Under the pieces are notes generated by a model, which saw only the letters and a list, made by a program, of their open reading frames with translations, made no database searches and was not told the origin of the DNA. A stretch of 64,000 nucleotides of DNA. Origin: Symbiodinium natans. Its lineage: Eukaryota; Sar; Dinophyceae; Suessiales; Symbiodiniaceae. Of the stretch, positions 57,401 through 62,144 are shown one piece after another (the stretch's first letter is position 1; the number at the start of each line of letters is the position of its first letter). The stretch is taken from NCBI GenBank assembly GCA_905221605.1, contig CAJNDS010002119.1, forward strand, positions 434,001-498,000, written 5' to 3'. Position numbers and translations under genes: made by a program.

Positions 57401-57709
57401 TTGAGGGTTCAGGTGAGAAAGTTTGATGAATCGCCGATTCGCTTGGTGCGGGGCACTCAAACTATTGGGAGATGATGAGCTCCTTTACAAGGACGTGCGC
57501 CGTCTCCTCATTGCTCTCCAGCCTCCCCAAGCCACCAAACACTCACTGATCAGTGTGAGTGTGGGTCCACTTCTCCCCCCCCCTGCCTGTGCCCTTGCTG
57601 CCCCACTTTTTGTGCGGTGCTACACAGCCCGCGAGCTTCATAAAGTCGTCCCCAGCTACGCCAGCGGAGGCAACACGCCGCGGATCCCTCCTCGCGCTGT
57701 CCCACCTTC
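9551..57709 (+). CDS. Very large, finely split receptor-like membrane protein gene (hand-built model)
   Basis: About 80 candidate exons lie in order on the plus strand. Most are 25-120 nt, separated by introns from 58 bases to several kilobases. Each was accepted because one frame is protein-like, it is bordered by AG and GT (one GC), and its phase fits its neighbour; long runs agree without a break, for example 12443-15465. In order the product shows a signal peptide, an extracellular region with several N-x-S/T sequons, cysteine-rich GCC2/GCC3-type modules, many hydrophobic segments ending with short basic loops, and a soluble, partly coiled-coil tail. Known: GCC2/GCC3 modules sit in extracellular parts of receptor-like proteins, often before multi-pass regions, in protists. 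Inferred: a cell-surface receptor or channel; the ligand is unknown. A few junctions do not match in phase (near 12037-12285, 23805-24121, 27126-27698, 32016-33174, 33261-33365), so exons are missing or mis-set there. The set could also be two adjacent genes. Confidence 0.6.
9869..11378 (+). CDS. Exons 2-7: start of the extracellular region
   Basis: Exons: 9869-9918, 10441-10479, 10630-10703, 10874-10918, 11094-11180 and 11339-11378. Readable pieces are RLIIGLSLTLSGRYDE, IPYQPHRRGEANE, RGRGFRDFRGNDLFFEP, EDLLIQDDKGDPDE, TGHKVRRVYADMIDRRLLA and DVLWRSGGHTISQ. All six phases agree (1-0-0-2-2-2-0). The intron after 10918 would use a GC donor (GAGGC|GCCAGC) with an ordinary AG acceptor at 11093; GC-AG introns are well known in dinoflagellates. 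I recognise no domain. The block is polar and follows the signal peptide, so it is probably outside the cell. The introns are full of CCCTAAA/TTTAGGG-like variants. Confidence 0.6.
11797..13894 (+). CDS. Exons 8-17: glycosylated extracellular region
   Basis: Exons: 11797-11830, 11960-12037, 12285-12330, 12443-12561, 12616-12681, 12904-12941, 13123-13188, 13334-13356, 13534-13583 and 13743-13894. The 12443 exon carries two sequons (KNYTYQNGT) and the 12616 exon a third (CMNITPS), which fits an extracellular location. Other pieces are QILEDATHLSCI, GVFSVSLTASDHMLEG, ALEAVPA, MAAPKTRLRMAGQLG, and a cysteine-bearing end (GFPCQLRPGEAQCCEA). From 12443 onward every phase agrees. The exon at 12285 reads either TIMKLGCNYVTKVCC or DDHEAWLQLCDQSLL depending on frame, and its upstream junction is unsolved. 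No family was recognised. Confidence 0.6.
14145..15713 (+). CDS. Exons 18-22: cysteine-bearing extracellular region
   Basis: Exons: 14145-14189 (FLLPACTALPPEAC), 14509-14596 (HWIATRCSWQCRGSSQGN), 14902-14959 (ending AWVLKTLREM), 15375-15465 (EVIMTCLSDLETSMAAWG then TPVITIMLGLS) and 15609-15713 (RAVEIPSAQAEAIVAASRVN). Phases agree throughout. The 15375 exon is one of the clearest in the window: 30 codons, good acceptor, donor TCAG|GTCCG. The last exon's end is uncertain. It may close at GTATAC (15714), just before the TATG array, or earlier at a GC donor near 15695, which fits the phase of the following exon better. Confidence 0.65.
14608..14650. repeat. Telomere-like CCCTAAA tract in an intron
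   Basis: Six perfect tandem CCCTAAA units directly downstream of the exon ending at 14596. Confidence 0.9.
15804..15992. repeat. (TATG)n microsatellite
   Basis: About 45 TATG units, broken near 15896 by CTGT and near 15926-15957 by CGTACG-type units. It lies in the intron just after the exon ending by 15713, preceded by a TA-rich stretch. Confidence 0.95.
16246..17951 (+). CDS. Exons 23-29: extracellular region, continued
   Basis: Exons: 16246-16313 (VMIMYNADTNAVYNSVNGAA), 16558-16613 (WHFTMPPGQKGATLTLVE), 16744-16801 (SRNYLKIITTHWAWD), 17097-17142 (NHSCRVFGSTTNFVQ, with an N-H-S sequon), 17451-17526 (FGIVPSSLDAAAVGAALTV), 17617-17643 (STLEWLLF) and 17909-17951 (TTIEMADPWLSVW). All phases agree (0-2-1-2-0-1-1-2). 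The mixture of hydrophobic strands and short polar turns looks like a folded alpha/beta domain, perhaps a ligand-binding one, but I cannot name it. The acceptor of the 16558 exon is a tandem site (TAGCAG), so three-base alternatives are possible. Confidence 0.65.
18347..20926 (+). CDS. Exons 30-34
   Basis: Exons: 18347-18386 (PRKELQIYFVVLK, donor AAAG|GTAAAT), 19016-19072 (GEDTEKNIRLTDTLRSGQG), 20204-20302 (TSYGQVQFRFDGTFQRLA), 20573-20616 (RVVRVAQKHLAPGF) and 20896-20926 (PAVTLQLRAQ). Phases agree (2-0-0-0-2-0). The intron between 19072 and 20204 contains the cysteine-rich ORF described separately, which could also be joined in frame as an alternative last exon. The intron after 20926 carries the large GT array. 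A hairpin-rich AT island lies in the intron at 18520-18780. Confidence 0.6.
18520..18780. repeat. AT-rich island with nested inverted repeats, MITE-like
   Basis: ATTAGTATTAATATT near 18634 is answered by its reverse complement near 18712, and GAAGAGAACA at 18701 by TGTTCTCTTC at 18751. The island is far richer in AT than its surroundings and sits inside an intron of the large gene. No ORF was seen. Confidence 0.55.
19288..19698 (+). CDS. Cysteine-rich protein: alternative last exon or small nested gene
   Basis: From the ATG at 19336 the ORF encodes 120 residues ending at a TGA at 19696-19698. The first 27 residues are Gly/Gln-rich and simple; the rest is compact with 14 cysteines (GCWYCCGGLHCEC, PFPICKCF, ECCGDGCKYKMHRCCGKR) and aromatic residues between them (NYEVWQFVDANTIEVQ). 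That looks like a disulphide- or metal-stabilised domain, in a family I do not recognise. It lies on the same strand inside the intron between 19072 and 20204. An acceptor (GTCTCAG at 19287) would join it in phase 0 to the preceding exon, producing a truncated, secreted form of the large protein. If translated from its own ATG it has no signal peptide. The large antisense frame opposite it is a composition shadow. I am confident it is coding, not which role it has. Confidence 0.7.
   Translation, partial: TDLSPQRISPVAKRAPMAAPQAQVMGKGGGGVAQGKDDSSAFSGCWYCCGGLHCECNRPNGDDAFTNFMCQLPLPFPICKCFSRDTEPGKWRSCTDGKGNYEVWQFVDANTIEVQGKNECCGDGCKYKMHRCCGKR
20978..21312. repeat. (GT)n / (GGGT)n microsatellite, strongly strand-asymmetric
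   Basis: Long GT runs alternate with GTGGGT and GGGTGGGT runs, ending in GCGTGCGT. Open frames through it on both strands are simple-sequence artefacts. It lies in the intron after 20926. Confidence 0.95.
21340..21402. repeat. TA-rich microsatellite
   Basis: TATATACATGTATATATA-type sequence directly after the GT array. Confidence 0.85.
21781..21880. repeat. 52-bp imperfect tandem duplication
   Basis: TTACAATACAACTTCACTTT starts at 21781 and again at 21833, each time followed by an AAGTGA-x-GGAGGAGG tail. The copies differ at a few bases. Confidence 0.85.
22362..24247 (+). CDS. Exons 35-44: extracellular region leading to the cysteine-rich modules
   Basis: Exons: 22362-22398, 22468-22493 (EFDWTSSI), 22545-22565 (RHPGFWL), 22820-22855 (LWEALAPCGGSE), 23032-23062 (AQLYAASLRA), 23463-23531 (MGWGGKGITDVNGLPRRLVG), 23590-23679 (KFVIRGEAKSGKRGLRYPAF), 23746-23805 (GAKETKERLRRQSMRAAPK), then less certain ones near 23893-23970 and 24121-24247 (APEYDFISPDVAPGTLRPIP). 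The intron at 23532-23589 is only 58 bases, the shortest accepted. Phases agree up to 23805. After that two frames are plausible: the 23893 exon reads either GPGYIVNPTVLSSNPAMILW or a glutamine-rich alternative. Confidence 0.55.
22646..22670. repeat. Poly-C run
   Basis: About 20 consecutive C on the plus strand, in an intron. Confidence 0.9.
24445..27126 (+). CDS. Exons 45-55: GCC2/GCC3-type cysteine-rich modules
   Basis: Exons: 24445-24518, 24622-24729, 24991-25033, 25203-25258, 25305-25357, 25875-25977, 26030-26081, 26379-26405, 26555-26586, 26737-26769 (possibly to 26809) and 27043-27126. The first two read GIDCRPCPPGETSSANGQYC and CSTGTFSMSAGSACFPCPLG, the C-x-x-C-P-x-G and C-x-x-G-x-x-S pattern of ephrin-receptor-like GCC2/GCC3 repeats. 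Later ones fit the same style: GPLCRPSCPGDPSF, CTWNELCLGNNQC, NTGIMCSSC, CSAAGYTNAGFFRRNGACSE. Phases agree except for the choice of donor in the 26737 exon. Known: these modules occur in tandem in extracellular parts of animal receptors and of large protist membrane proteins. Their position just before the first hydrophobic segment supports a juxtamembrane stalk. Confidence 0.7.
25615..25700. repeat. Telomere-like CCCTAAA tract in an intron
   Basis: About ten mostly perfect CCCTAAA units, followed about 70 bases later by a poly-C run. Confidence 0.9.
26624..26707. repeat. Perfect 42-bp tandem duplication
   Basis: The unit containing GAATATGGGCTGTACAGTGC occurs twice, head to tail, without mismatch. 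It lies in the intron before the exon at 26737. Confidence 0.9.
27698..27901 (+). CDS. Exons 56-57: first clear transmembrane segment
   Basis: Exon 27698-27748 reads DATRNPSNEPCLRNPQA and closes at GCC|GTGAGT. Exon 27833-27901 follows a strong CTCTTGCAG acceptor and reads VIFIVYIGVVYFIIAKTAQA followed by KLW. That is a 15-residue hydrophobic run with lysines only at its end, so the helix would enter the cytoplasm at the AK side. Both exons are phase 0-0. This marks the switch from the cysteine-rich ectodomain to the membrane part. Confidence 0.7.
28115..28197. repeat. Telomere-like CCCTAAA/CCCTAAG tract
   Basis: About eleven units mixing CCCTAAA and CCCTAAG. It borders the left edge of the 677-bp duplication. 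Confidence 0.9.
28198..28874. repeat. 677-bp duplication, copy 1
   Basis: It contains a G-rich block (about 28280-28316) followed by three tandem units of about 115 bp with the core CCTGCTATTTGCGGCG, a CTCTTTGTACAACATGTTGC box and AGGATGTTTGATGTTCAGC. A 180-codon frame is open through it but is repeat-driven. I saw no difference from copy 2. Confidence 0.9.
28875..29551. repeat. 677-bp duplication, copy 2
   Basis: Direct head-to-tail copy of 28198-28874, offset exactly 677 bases, with no mismatch seen by eye, including the G runs. It is followed by CCCTAAG units. Confidence 0.9.
29552..29644. repeat. Homogeneous CCCTAAG array
   Basis: About a dozen units of the CCCTAAG variant, the last ten nearly perfect. 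It borders the right edge of the duplication. Confidence 0.9.
30456..32016 (+). CDS. Exons 58-60: loop and second hydrophobic segment
   Basis: The 30456-30602 exon (start uncertain, 30456 or 30488) reads a proline-rich loop ending TLAKDVVLYPFHSIL. The 31705-31773 exon reads LLPCLFFLTTLFFMVARGWG, a helix ending in A-R-G-W-G. A small or lysine residue followed by G-W-G at the end of a helix is also seen in the GPR180/TMEM145 7TM family, but one motif is weak evidence. The 31985-32016 exon continues with RKMPLELSSA in the matching phase. Intron space between 27901 and 30456 is filled by telomere-like tracts and the 677-bp duplication. Confidence 0.55.
33174..36294 (+). CDS. Exons 61-67: multi-pass membrane region and basic loop
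   Basis: Exons: 33174-33261 (DFISAVARDATRHPEKSQMG), about 33365-33446 (VKLRRWGVATLYVLYCPLTA), 33908-33959 (GPSLAIFLGSLSFTSLD), 34733-34767 (AILFARGASAL), 35082-35183 (RMILRGFVGSYFILSCARPH), 35622-35649 (VVNFSIISA) and 36150-36294 (ALQGFAVPISLYLVLRRLKR). The last one turns into a proline/lysine-rich stretch (TPESPKPPHLPKPAG) typical of a cytoplasmic loop. From 33365 on the phases agree. Hydrophobic runs alternate with RR/KR flanks as in multi-pass proteins. The acceptor of the 33365 exon is not fixed and its junction to 33261 does not match. Confidence 0.55.
34617..34690. repeat. TA-rich microsatellite
   Basis: TATATATATATAATGTATATATGC-type sequence just upstream of the exon at 34733. Confidence 0.85.
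36390..39020 (+). CDS. Exons 68-73: conserved-looking channel-like membrane region
   Basis: Exons: 36390-36475 (MIHENGNEPITMHPSCRPQ), 36557-36603 (TSIATLRHLLKDEKW, donor CA|GTATGT), 36930-37018 (YNDVRPELWYFEILLFFQKF), 38266-38346 (TGRIFFLMAVVFMHMLCLLL then IRPY), 38595-38684 (AVDGYILVKLEYCFFLSPST) and 38971-39020 (VSIILVAQIFLNWPGA). All phases agree. The order R-P-E-x-W-Y-F-E, a hydrophobic segment ending in R-P-Y, then x-Q-x-x-x-x-W-P is, from my memory of protist proteins, the C-terminal layout of large GCC2/GCC3 multi-pass proteins that somewhat resemble TRP channels. The resemblance is inferred. Searches of these joined exons would decide it. Confidence 0.65.
39955..40850. mobile_element. 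Inverted pair of G/C-run ends enclosing a minisatellite
   Basis: Left: GTGGGGGGGGGG-C-run then ATGGACACTTAAAGGCTATGCTGCACGTGC (about 40028-40085, two pieces under 20 bases each side of CTTAAA). The reverse complement of about 40745-40845 gives the matching AAGG-G-run-CCCGTGCC, then TTGGACGCTTAACG and CTATTCTGCGCGTGC. The similarity extends through roughly 60 bases around the homopolymer. A C-rich block (39955-40020) lies outside the left end. No transposase is present. The arrangement repeats the logic of the element at 5757-8022. Confidence 0.45.
40195..40455. repeat. GGAGGGCGC minisatellite (9-bp unit)
   Basis: About 28 units of GGAGGGCGC with variants (GGAGGGTGC, GGAGAGCGC). Because the unit is a multiple of three, all frames stay open on both strands (for example RRAR and APS repeats), which makes false ORFs. 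Confidence 0.95.
40850..41345. repeat. AT-rich island of degenerate TTAATAGAAAT-type repeats
   Basis: Phrases such as TTAATAGAAAT, AATAGGA and TTGAATTG recur irregularly in sequence far richer in AT than its flanks. It is bordered left by a C-run and right by G-runs. No ORF. Confidence 0.6.
41386..41503. repeat. G-rich homopurine block
   Basis: About 115 bases of almost pure G with scattered A on the plus strand, ending at GTACCTACC. That ending resembles the G-run borders at 5829 and 7975. Confidence 0.9.
41792..44577 (+). CDS. Exons 74-77: last hydrophobic segment and start of the cytoplasmic tail
   Basis: Exons: 41792-41867 (LEVVTPLCVFLAHAVFAGSS), 44200-44262 (GRALSLQGELLDEDLGA), 44404-44456 (MSADLGPYTQLLPQFPK) and 44500-44577 (GSRAPADHFLGLLSAAEAL). 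Phases agree (0-1-1-0-0). The intron 44457-44499 would be only 43 bases, so that acceptor is less secure; the frame itself (RELLDVAEDDLGS continuing to TPNK) is clearly coding-like. The switch from hydrophobic to soluble, leucine-rich acidic sequence marks the end of the membrane part. Confidence 0.55.
43709..43761. repeat. Perfect 27-bp tandem duplication
   Basis: CACTTTACTTTTTGGGCGGT occurs at 43709 and 43736 with the same continuation CCGGGG. A 27-base period keeps any frame open. Confidence 0.9.
45963..49436 (+). CDS. Exons 78-86: soluble tail
   Basis: Exons: 45963-46021 (AIENCKDGRAKQLQDPELP, acceptor TTTTGCAG), a doubtful one near 47207, 47807-47884 (ATIDEMLKVFERQPGAQ), 48123-48170 (ECQAVFEFSSTKHLSR, donor CGA|GTACGT), 48269-48320 (GLDWRPWEFIHKLPELT), 48437-48490 (RHVKIMKGKETFFQPWAG), 48726-48819 (DTPIELKYGPGHLEAARSLD then SQNRKFAFGYE), 49148-49173 (LGAGWDAD) and 49416-49436 (NGRAESE). 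The 45963 and 48726 exons are very clear. I recognise no domain. This block could equally be a separate gene if its start lies upstream. Confidence 0.55.
47157..47183. repeat. Poly-C run before a possible acceptor
   Basis: More than 20 consecutive C followed by TTCCTCGGCCCGCAG, so it could serve as an extreme polypyrimidine tract. The exon after it (about 47207) is doubtful. Confidence 0.85.
47380..47465. repeat. (CTC/CTG)n trinucleotide microsatellite
   Basis: CTGCTC and CTCCTC runs on the plus strand, giving leucine/serine runs in the translation. Confidence 0.85.
50600..52830. repeat. Satellite of about 30 bp built on the palindrome GGGTTTAGCTAAACCC
   Basis: Dozens of degenerate units of the form TTTCGGGTTTAGCTAAACCC followed by GAAAA fill this intron. 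Variants replace TTTAGC with TTTGGC, GTAGC or TTGAGC. The unit core is its own reverse complement and each half is a telomere heptamer permutation (GGGTTTAG). The array is interrupted at about 51380-51940 by the poly-G-led module. No ORF persists. Confidence 0.85.
51440..51940. repeat. Poly-G run followed by four units of about 108 bp
   Basis: About 40 consecutive G are followed by units starting near 51511, 51622, 51727 and 51836. Each has AACACTGGTATTT, a GCCTCTTTGTGCAACATACT box, AAGGATGTGGAACAAG and TGTCACAAGCGTCCATGCC. These are diverged relatives of the units at 28351-28640. A 227-codon open frame here is repeat-driven. Confidence 0.85.
53921..54769 (+). CDS. Coiled-coil exons of the tail
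   Basis: Exon 53921-53996 reads LRQLRQRLPLLRKDVEELRQ followed by SAAAG, a heptad-like leucine pattern, closing at GGGC|GTGAGA. Exon 54102-54115 (LAGD) restores phase 0. Exon 54341-54472 reads DFMAPCLGDVWDFALPVRNS and IRNEDVLHFLAESSG. Exon 54719-54769 (EQIARQKAMAADKEVDE) is an amphipathic charged helix with a good acceptor and GAG|GTTCCG donor. All phases agree. The 54341 frame also stays open past 54472, so its donor may be further right. The block is separated from 49436 by the palindromic satellite. Confidence 0.6.
55740..57709 (+). CDS. Helical C-terminal exons
   Basis: Exon 55740-55914 is the longest clear exon here (58 codons, acceptor GTGTTTCAG): RLVLSMLRLLWVQQRHALDG, GPEAQKLLIASFVKSMLHKL and IKRFQQQYLLFR, strongly helical. 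Exon 56088-56163 reads VDHFTERIFQFLEAI. Exon 57472-57552 reads DELLYKDVRRLLIALQPPQA, and 57628-57709 reads RELHKVVPSYASGGNTPRIP. The last three join in phase (1-1-2), giving FQFLEAI-D-DELLYKDVRR. Between 55914 and 56088 the best bridge uses a 28-base intron, which is too short to trust. The gene may continue beyond 57709; no stop is assigned. Confidence 0.6.
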
Positions 57710-60700
57710 GTGTGTCAGAGGCCCACATTGCGATGTAGCCAACTTGGCAACACCATGGCCAAGGCCCCCAAAAACTTACAACTCCCAAAAGCCCTGGAAG
57801 CCTTTTTGCCTGTTGCTCAGGTGCAGCCTGGTGGCTTAAGCTTAGTGGGCACTGTTTGACTTCCACAGAGTCACAGAGCCTTTAACAGAACCCTCGCCGC
57901 AGACGCCCTGAGCCCTCAGCCCTTAGCCTGAGTCCCAAATCCTCCCGCGACAGCTTTGATCCAAAAACCTCAGCGCCTCGAGGTCCAAGTTCTTCGCTGG
58001 GCGCTGCTCGGCGTGGTCTGGGTAGCTGGGTGCTTGCGGCCCTGCAAGCGGCCCAAACTCCCTTCTGCTTAAGCAGAAAGTCGCCCTACACGTGGTTTGG
58101 AAAGACTCCCGAGTACCCGCGAAGCTCCGGAGCTCTTCTTCATGAGGGTTTGCCCTACAATGCCCGACAAGGGCCCGAAAAACTCAACCCCGCAAAAAGT
58201 AGCTCTGCCCAAGAGCGGCTCTTAAATCTGGGAGCGGTCTTGGAATTTTGGGAGCATCTAAGGCTGGACTATGCTTGCGTGGGCCTCGGCACGTCACTAC
58301 GCTTCTTGGGTCCTAGCTCCTGGACTGTCTTGGGGCTTCAGGGTTTCAGGGTTTTGGGGCTTAGGGCTGTTTTGGGGTTTGGTTTCCGACTGTGGGGTTC
58401 GATGAGGGCCGAAAGCATTGCATGGAATGGTTCACTGCTCTTCGCTCCCTACCCGCGCAAAGTCTGCCACAGCCTTAGCAGAGCCTGAAGAAATTCCACT
58501 CAGCACCAAACCCGGGTTCCTCAAGCCCGAACGGACGCGACCCATCCCGAACGCGCAACACGCAAACCCCTGCATTCCTGCATCAACCCACTAAAAGCCT
58601 TCAAGCACCCTAAGTCCCAGTGTGTTCCAGAGCTTTCTCAGGTTGTAGGCGCGCCTCAGATTTGCAAGCCTCCCAAGTCCCAAACCCTCCCAAACCGCAC
58701 AGAGGCCCTCCCTCCTAGGCCCCAGCGATCTGCAGACGCTTCGGTGTGAGCCCGGGCTGGTCAAGGCCACGTGTTTTTTTTTATTGGGGGCGGGGGGGAG
58801 GGGGGGCTCTTGGGGCTGATCGAAAATCGGTTTTGGTCCGGGCCCTACTCCCAATGCAAGCCGGCTTCAGGCTTCAGGGCTTATGGGCTTGCTTGGGCTA
58901 GGATCATAGAGTGTTTAGGGTGGCTAGGGAGGGAGGGACGGAGCCCTAGGGCCTGTAAGCCCGCATCCCGGATCCCGTGCGCCTACTGAACTGCCCCTCT
59001 TCTCCGTGCAACCGCTCCCAAACGCTCTGAGGAGGCCTCGTCAGCCTGGTCTCCGCGTTCCAGCACGGAAGGCAACACGGGGGACTGAGTAGCGACTCTG
59101 CAGAGGCAGAATTAGAGGGTGTTATCGGGTCCCTAGGTCAGTTTTCAGTTTCAGGGTGAGCTGGTAGTCCATATTTGGCAATTTGGCAAAGTGGTCGGCA
59201 GTGGAGCTTGCGTGGTGTGTTCGGCTCAGGCTATCCACGTTTTTTTTTGGCATTGCTGAGAGCGAGGCTCCATCTAGAAGTACAGAGCGCCTCCAGCTCA
59301 GCTCCGTGGTCGCCTTTCTCTATTCCCGAATTTGGGGAATGGGATCCCAGCGGGGCGATACGTCTGCAAACATCACTTTCCACACGCCCCGGTATGGGCT
59401 GCTACCGCCCCAGCACCTCTTCTCAGCCAAGAATTCAAGTTTATCATGGTTCGGGGGGGATGTGCGCATCAGCTGGGGGGAGGGTGCAGAGCCGTCGCGG
59501 AACAAACAGGGCCGTTGCCCTCGGCGCATTTCCTCGCAACATTCAACATAGGCATTTTACAAGCACGTTACGCAGGCAAAGCCAGCAATATTGACTTGAG
59601 AAGAGATCTGTAAGGAGGCACTTTTTCTGGCATTGCTTCGAGCTGAGGGTTTAGGGGGGTCGCGAACGGAAGGCATGAGTACATCACTCACAGGGGGTGG
59701 GTGCCGTCCGGTGAAAGGTTCGCCCAGAATCGCTTTCTCTTGTTGGGCCACCTGTCCTGCTTGGCATCTTGCATGTAGCCAGGCAGCGCTGCGGAGGCAG
59801 AGGAGGAGGACGACGACGAAGGTGTTCGTCTCTTCCTTCTATCCTGGTTCTCGCAGGACGCAAAATCCTGCACTCCCTACCCCCCCGAAGCTCAAACTCC
59901 TAAGCCCGAAAAAGCCCTCCGTTGTATACACTCCAAACGTTGCGATACAATTTATCTTCGCCTTTCAACCACGAGTCCGTCCACAACCCGAAGCCCTGAA
60001 TTTGCATAGTAATGTAGTGCACCCTGAACCTTGAACGGAGCGTTGTTTGCGCATGTTTGCAGCACACCGATGCCTTTGACCTGGTTGTCGTTGTACCCCG
60101 AAGCAGAAAGCAGGAAGCTACCACACAGTATGTTGTCACCACAACTCCAACCCGTTGTCCTGAAGTGTCTTGACAGGTCTGCGACCAACACGCAGTCAGA
60201 TACAGGTAATATACGTTGGCGTGTATCGGATAAGCACAAACCTTGGTGCATGTACAAGGGGCTCAGGCACCGCGGGCTCTAGAAAGTACATGGGTTAACA
60301 CTAGAACCTGGGTCGGACCTTGCGACATTTCATATTTCCCGTCGCTTTAAGGGGACAATGTTCCGGAATGTCTTTCACTCGGCCTAAACTCTCGGATCCT
60401 CTGACGAGGCTCTGCCGATGTCTGTCGTAGTATAGACAGCTATTCATCGATGCATTTATCAGTGGCGATCCTGCTGGATTGCTGGATGCTTTACCAGTTC
60501 TCGGCGTCAACTCACTAGGTGTCAGGCACACTTCAGGCACTGCTTGCATCCGCCCCGAACAACTTTTGAAACGACCCGACTGCCAATCCGACGTCAAGAA
60601 GTGGTGCCAGCAGGTTCACAAGCCACTTGGCGTGGTGCGCTCAACTACGCTGCACAAGTTCAAGCCGCAAGGCCTCAGATCCCTGAAAGTCCACCGGCTT

Positions 60701-61719
60701 CTCCAAGTCGCAGCTTCAGCTAGTGCTTTCAAAGCTGGCTCTGGCTCGCTTTGCCGGATTCCGAAGTTGCGGCCGGTTTCCAAAACAAGGCGTCTCAACT
60801 CTGCATGAGAGTGAGGTGTGCTTGCCTGAGAGAAAGCTAAAGTCCATCTGCAGCACGGGCTGTCTCAACGAAAGTTTCTTGCCGTGAGCTTGCTTGCTCT
60901 GAACTCTAAGCTTACGATCAGATCTCGCACCGCGGCTTGAAAGGCAAGCGATGCTTCAGCCGCTGCATCAAAGTTGGCTCGCCAGCCAGTTTCAAGCCTT
61001 AGGTCTCTGAGCCAAAGTATTCGGCGGCTGCTGGTCTGCTTCAAAAGCTTCAAGTGGCAACTTCTCAAGGCAAGTAGCGCCAACAAAGTCTTGCGTCGCT
61101 TCCATGCTAGCCGTACTTGCGCCGCCAGTCAAAGTGCCACGTTGGCGCTGCTTCGGGACGCATGATCAAAGTTACGCGCGCGCGCTTACGTTGCCCAACG
61201 CTTTTTCAAAGCATGGGTCTTCTGGAGCATGCAAAGTGTTCCGAGACACGTAGTAGTGCACATGAACCCAAAACAACTGAAAGTCCAACCAGTGGTTGTG
61301 TGTGAAAGCTTCTCCAATTGCCGGGAACTCCCACCAGTCGAGTCCGAGGTTAGCGATGCTTCTCTTGAGTTTAGTCATGTTCAACGCGACCTGCGCTACA
61401 CGAAGAGATACGGGTTCAGGAAATGGGCGGGGGCGGCCTTGTTCGCGGACACCGACAACGGCGTCATCGAGAAAGGTTTTGAATCGATTCAACCTCCAGC
61501 AGCGGCCGGCGTGTTGGCCAAGCCGTTCACCTTGGACTCTGGAGTTGACTGGACCTTCCAAGAAGTCTGGAGTTCCCTCCTGAGGTGACCTTCGAAGTTT
61601 GAAGGCAATAGCTATCCCCCAAAGAGTCGAGGCCCCCAGTGCCAGTCCTTTGCTAAGACGTAAGTTGCGCCTCCAGGGAAACTGTGTAGGGCCCTTGGGC
61701 AACCCTCGACTTCAGCAGC
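57710..61719. other. Unresolved 4 kb; candidate last exons at 59783-59903
   Basis: No secure exon. The best candidates are 59783-59821 (SAAEAEEEDDDE, phase 1 in and out) and, after a 35-base intron, 59857-59903 (RKILHSLPPRSSNS and a TAA stop), which would make a plausible end for the large gene. Open frames at 59175-59613, 60479-60808 and 61172-61702 (both strands) are long but show no domain I recognise, and the choice of strand at 61172-61702 is unclear. Confidence 0.3.
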
Positions 61720-61829
61720 TAAACCCTAAACCCTAAACCCTAAACCCTAAACCCTAAACCCTAAACCCTAAACCCTAAACCCTAAACCCTAAACCCTAAA
61801 CCCTAAACCCTAAACCCTAAACCCTAAAT
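61720..61829. repeat. Interstitial CCCTAAA telomere array
   Basis: About 15 perfect tandem CCCTAAA units, the longest and cleanest telomere-type array in the window, more than 2 kb from the right edge and oriented C-rich on plus. Confidence 0.95.
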
Positions 61830-62072
61830 CAGGAGCCCAAAGCATCGGACTGGCTCCGTTGGCTCCTGGCTGCGCGGCCGAGCGGCCGACAGCTGCAGCA
61901 CGCTGCAGGCGAGTCGGGGGTGAGGTCCATAAGTGGGGAGTGTTGGGGGGTTTCATAGGGTGTTATAAGGGCTTTGTTTTGCTTGATAGGTCTCAGGATT
62001 TGTAGGGTTGCAGGGTTTAACCCGGAGATGTGGAGTTTACAAGGTTTGGGCACTGACTAGGTGCTGCGCGGC

Positions 62073-62085
62073 CTTTTTTTTTTTT

Positions 62086-62131
<46 letters not shown>
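62073..62131. repeat. Poly-T then (GT)n microsatellite
   Basis: About 18 T followed by about 20 GT units. It ends at TTGCAAACAG, a possible acceptor for the ORF that follows. Confidence 0.95.
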
Positions 62132-62144
62132 GCAAACAGGTCGG

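Noticed and set aside
61172-61702. 176-codon minus-strand frame versus 119-codon plus-strand frame over the same bases
   Set aside because: Both are open and plausible in composition, neither shows a domain or start context I trust, so I do not call a gene on either strand.
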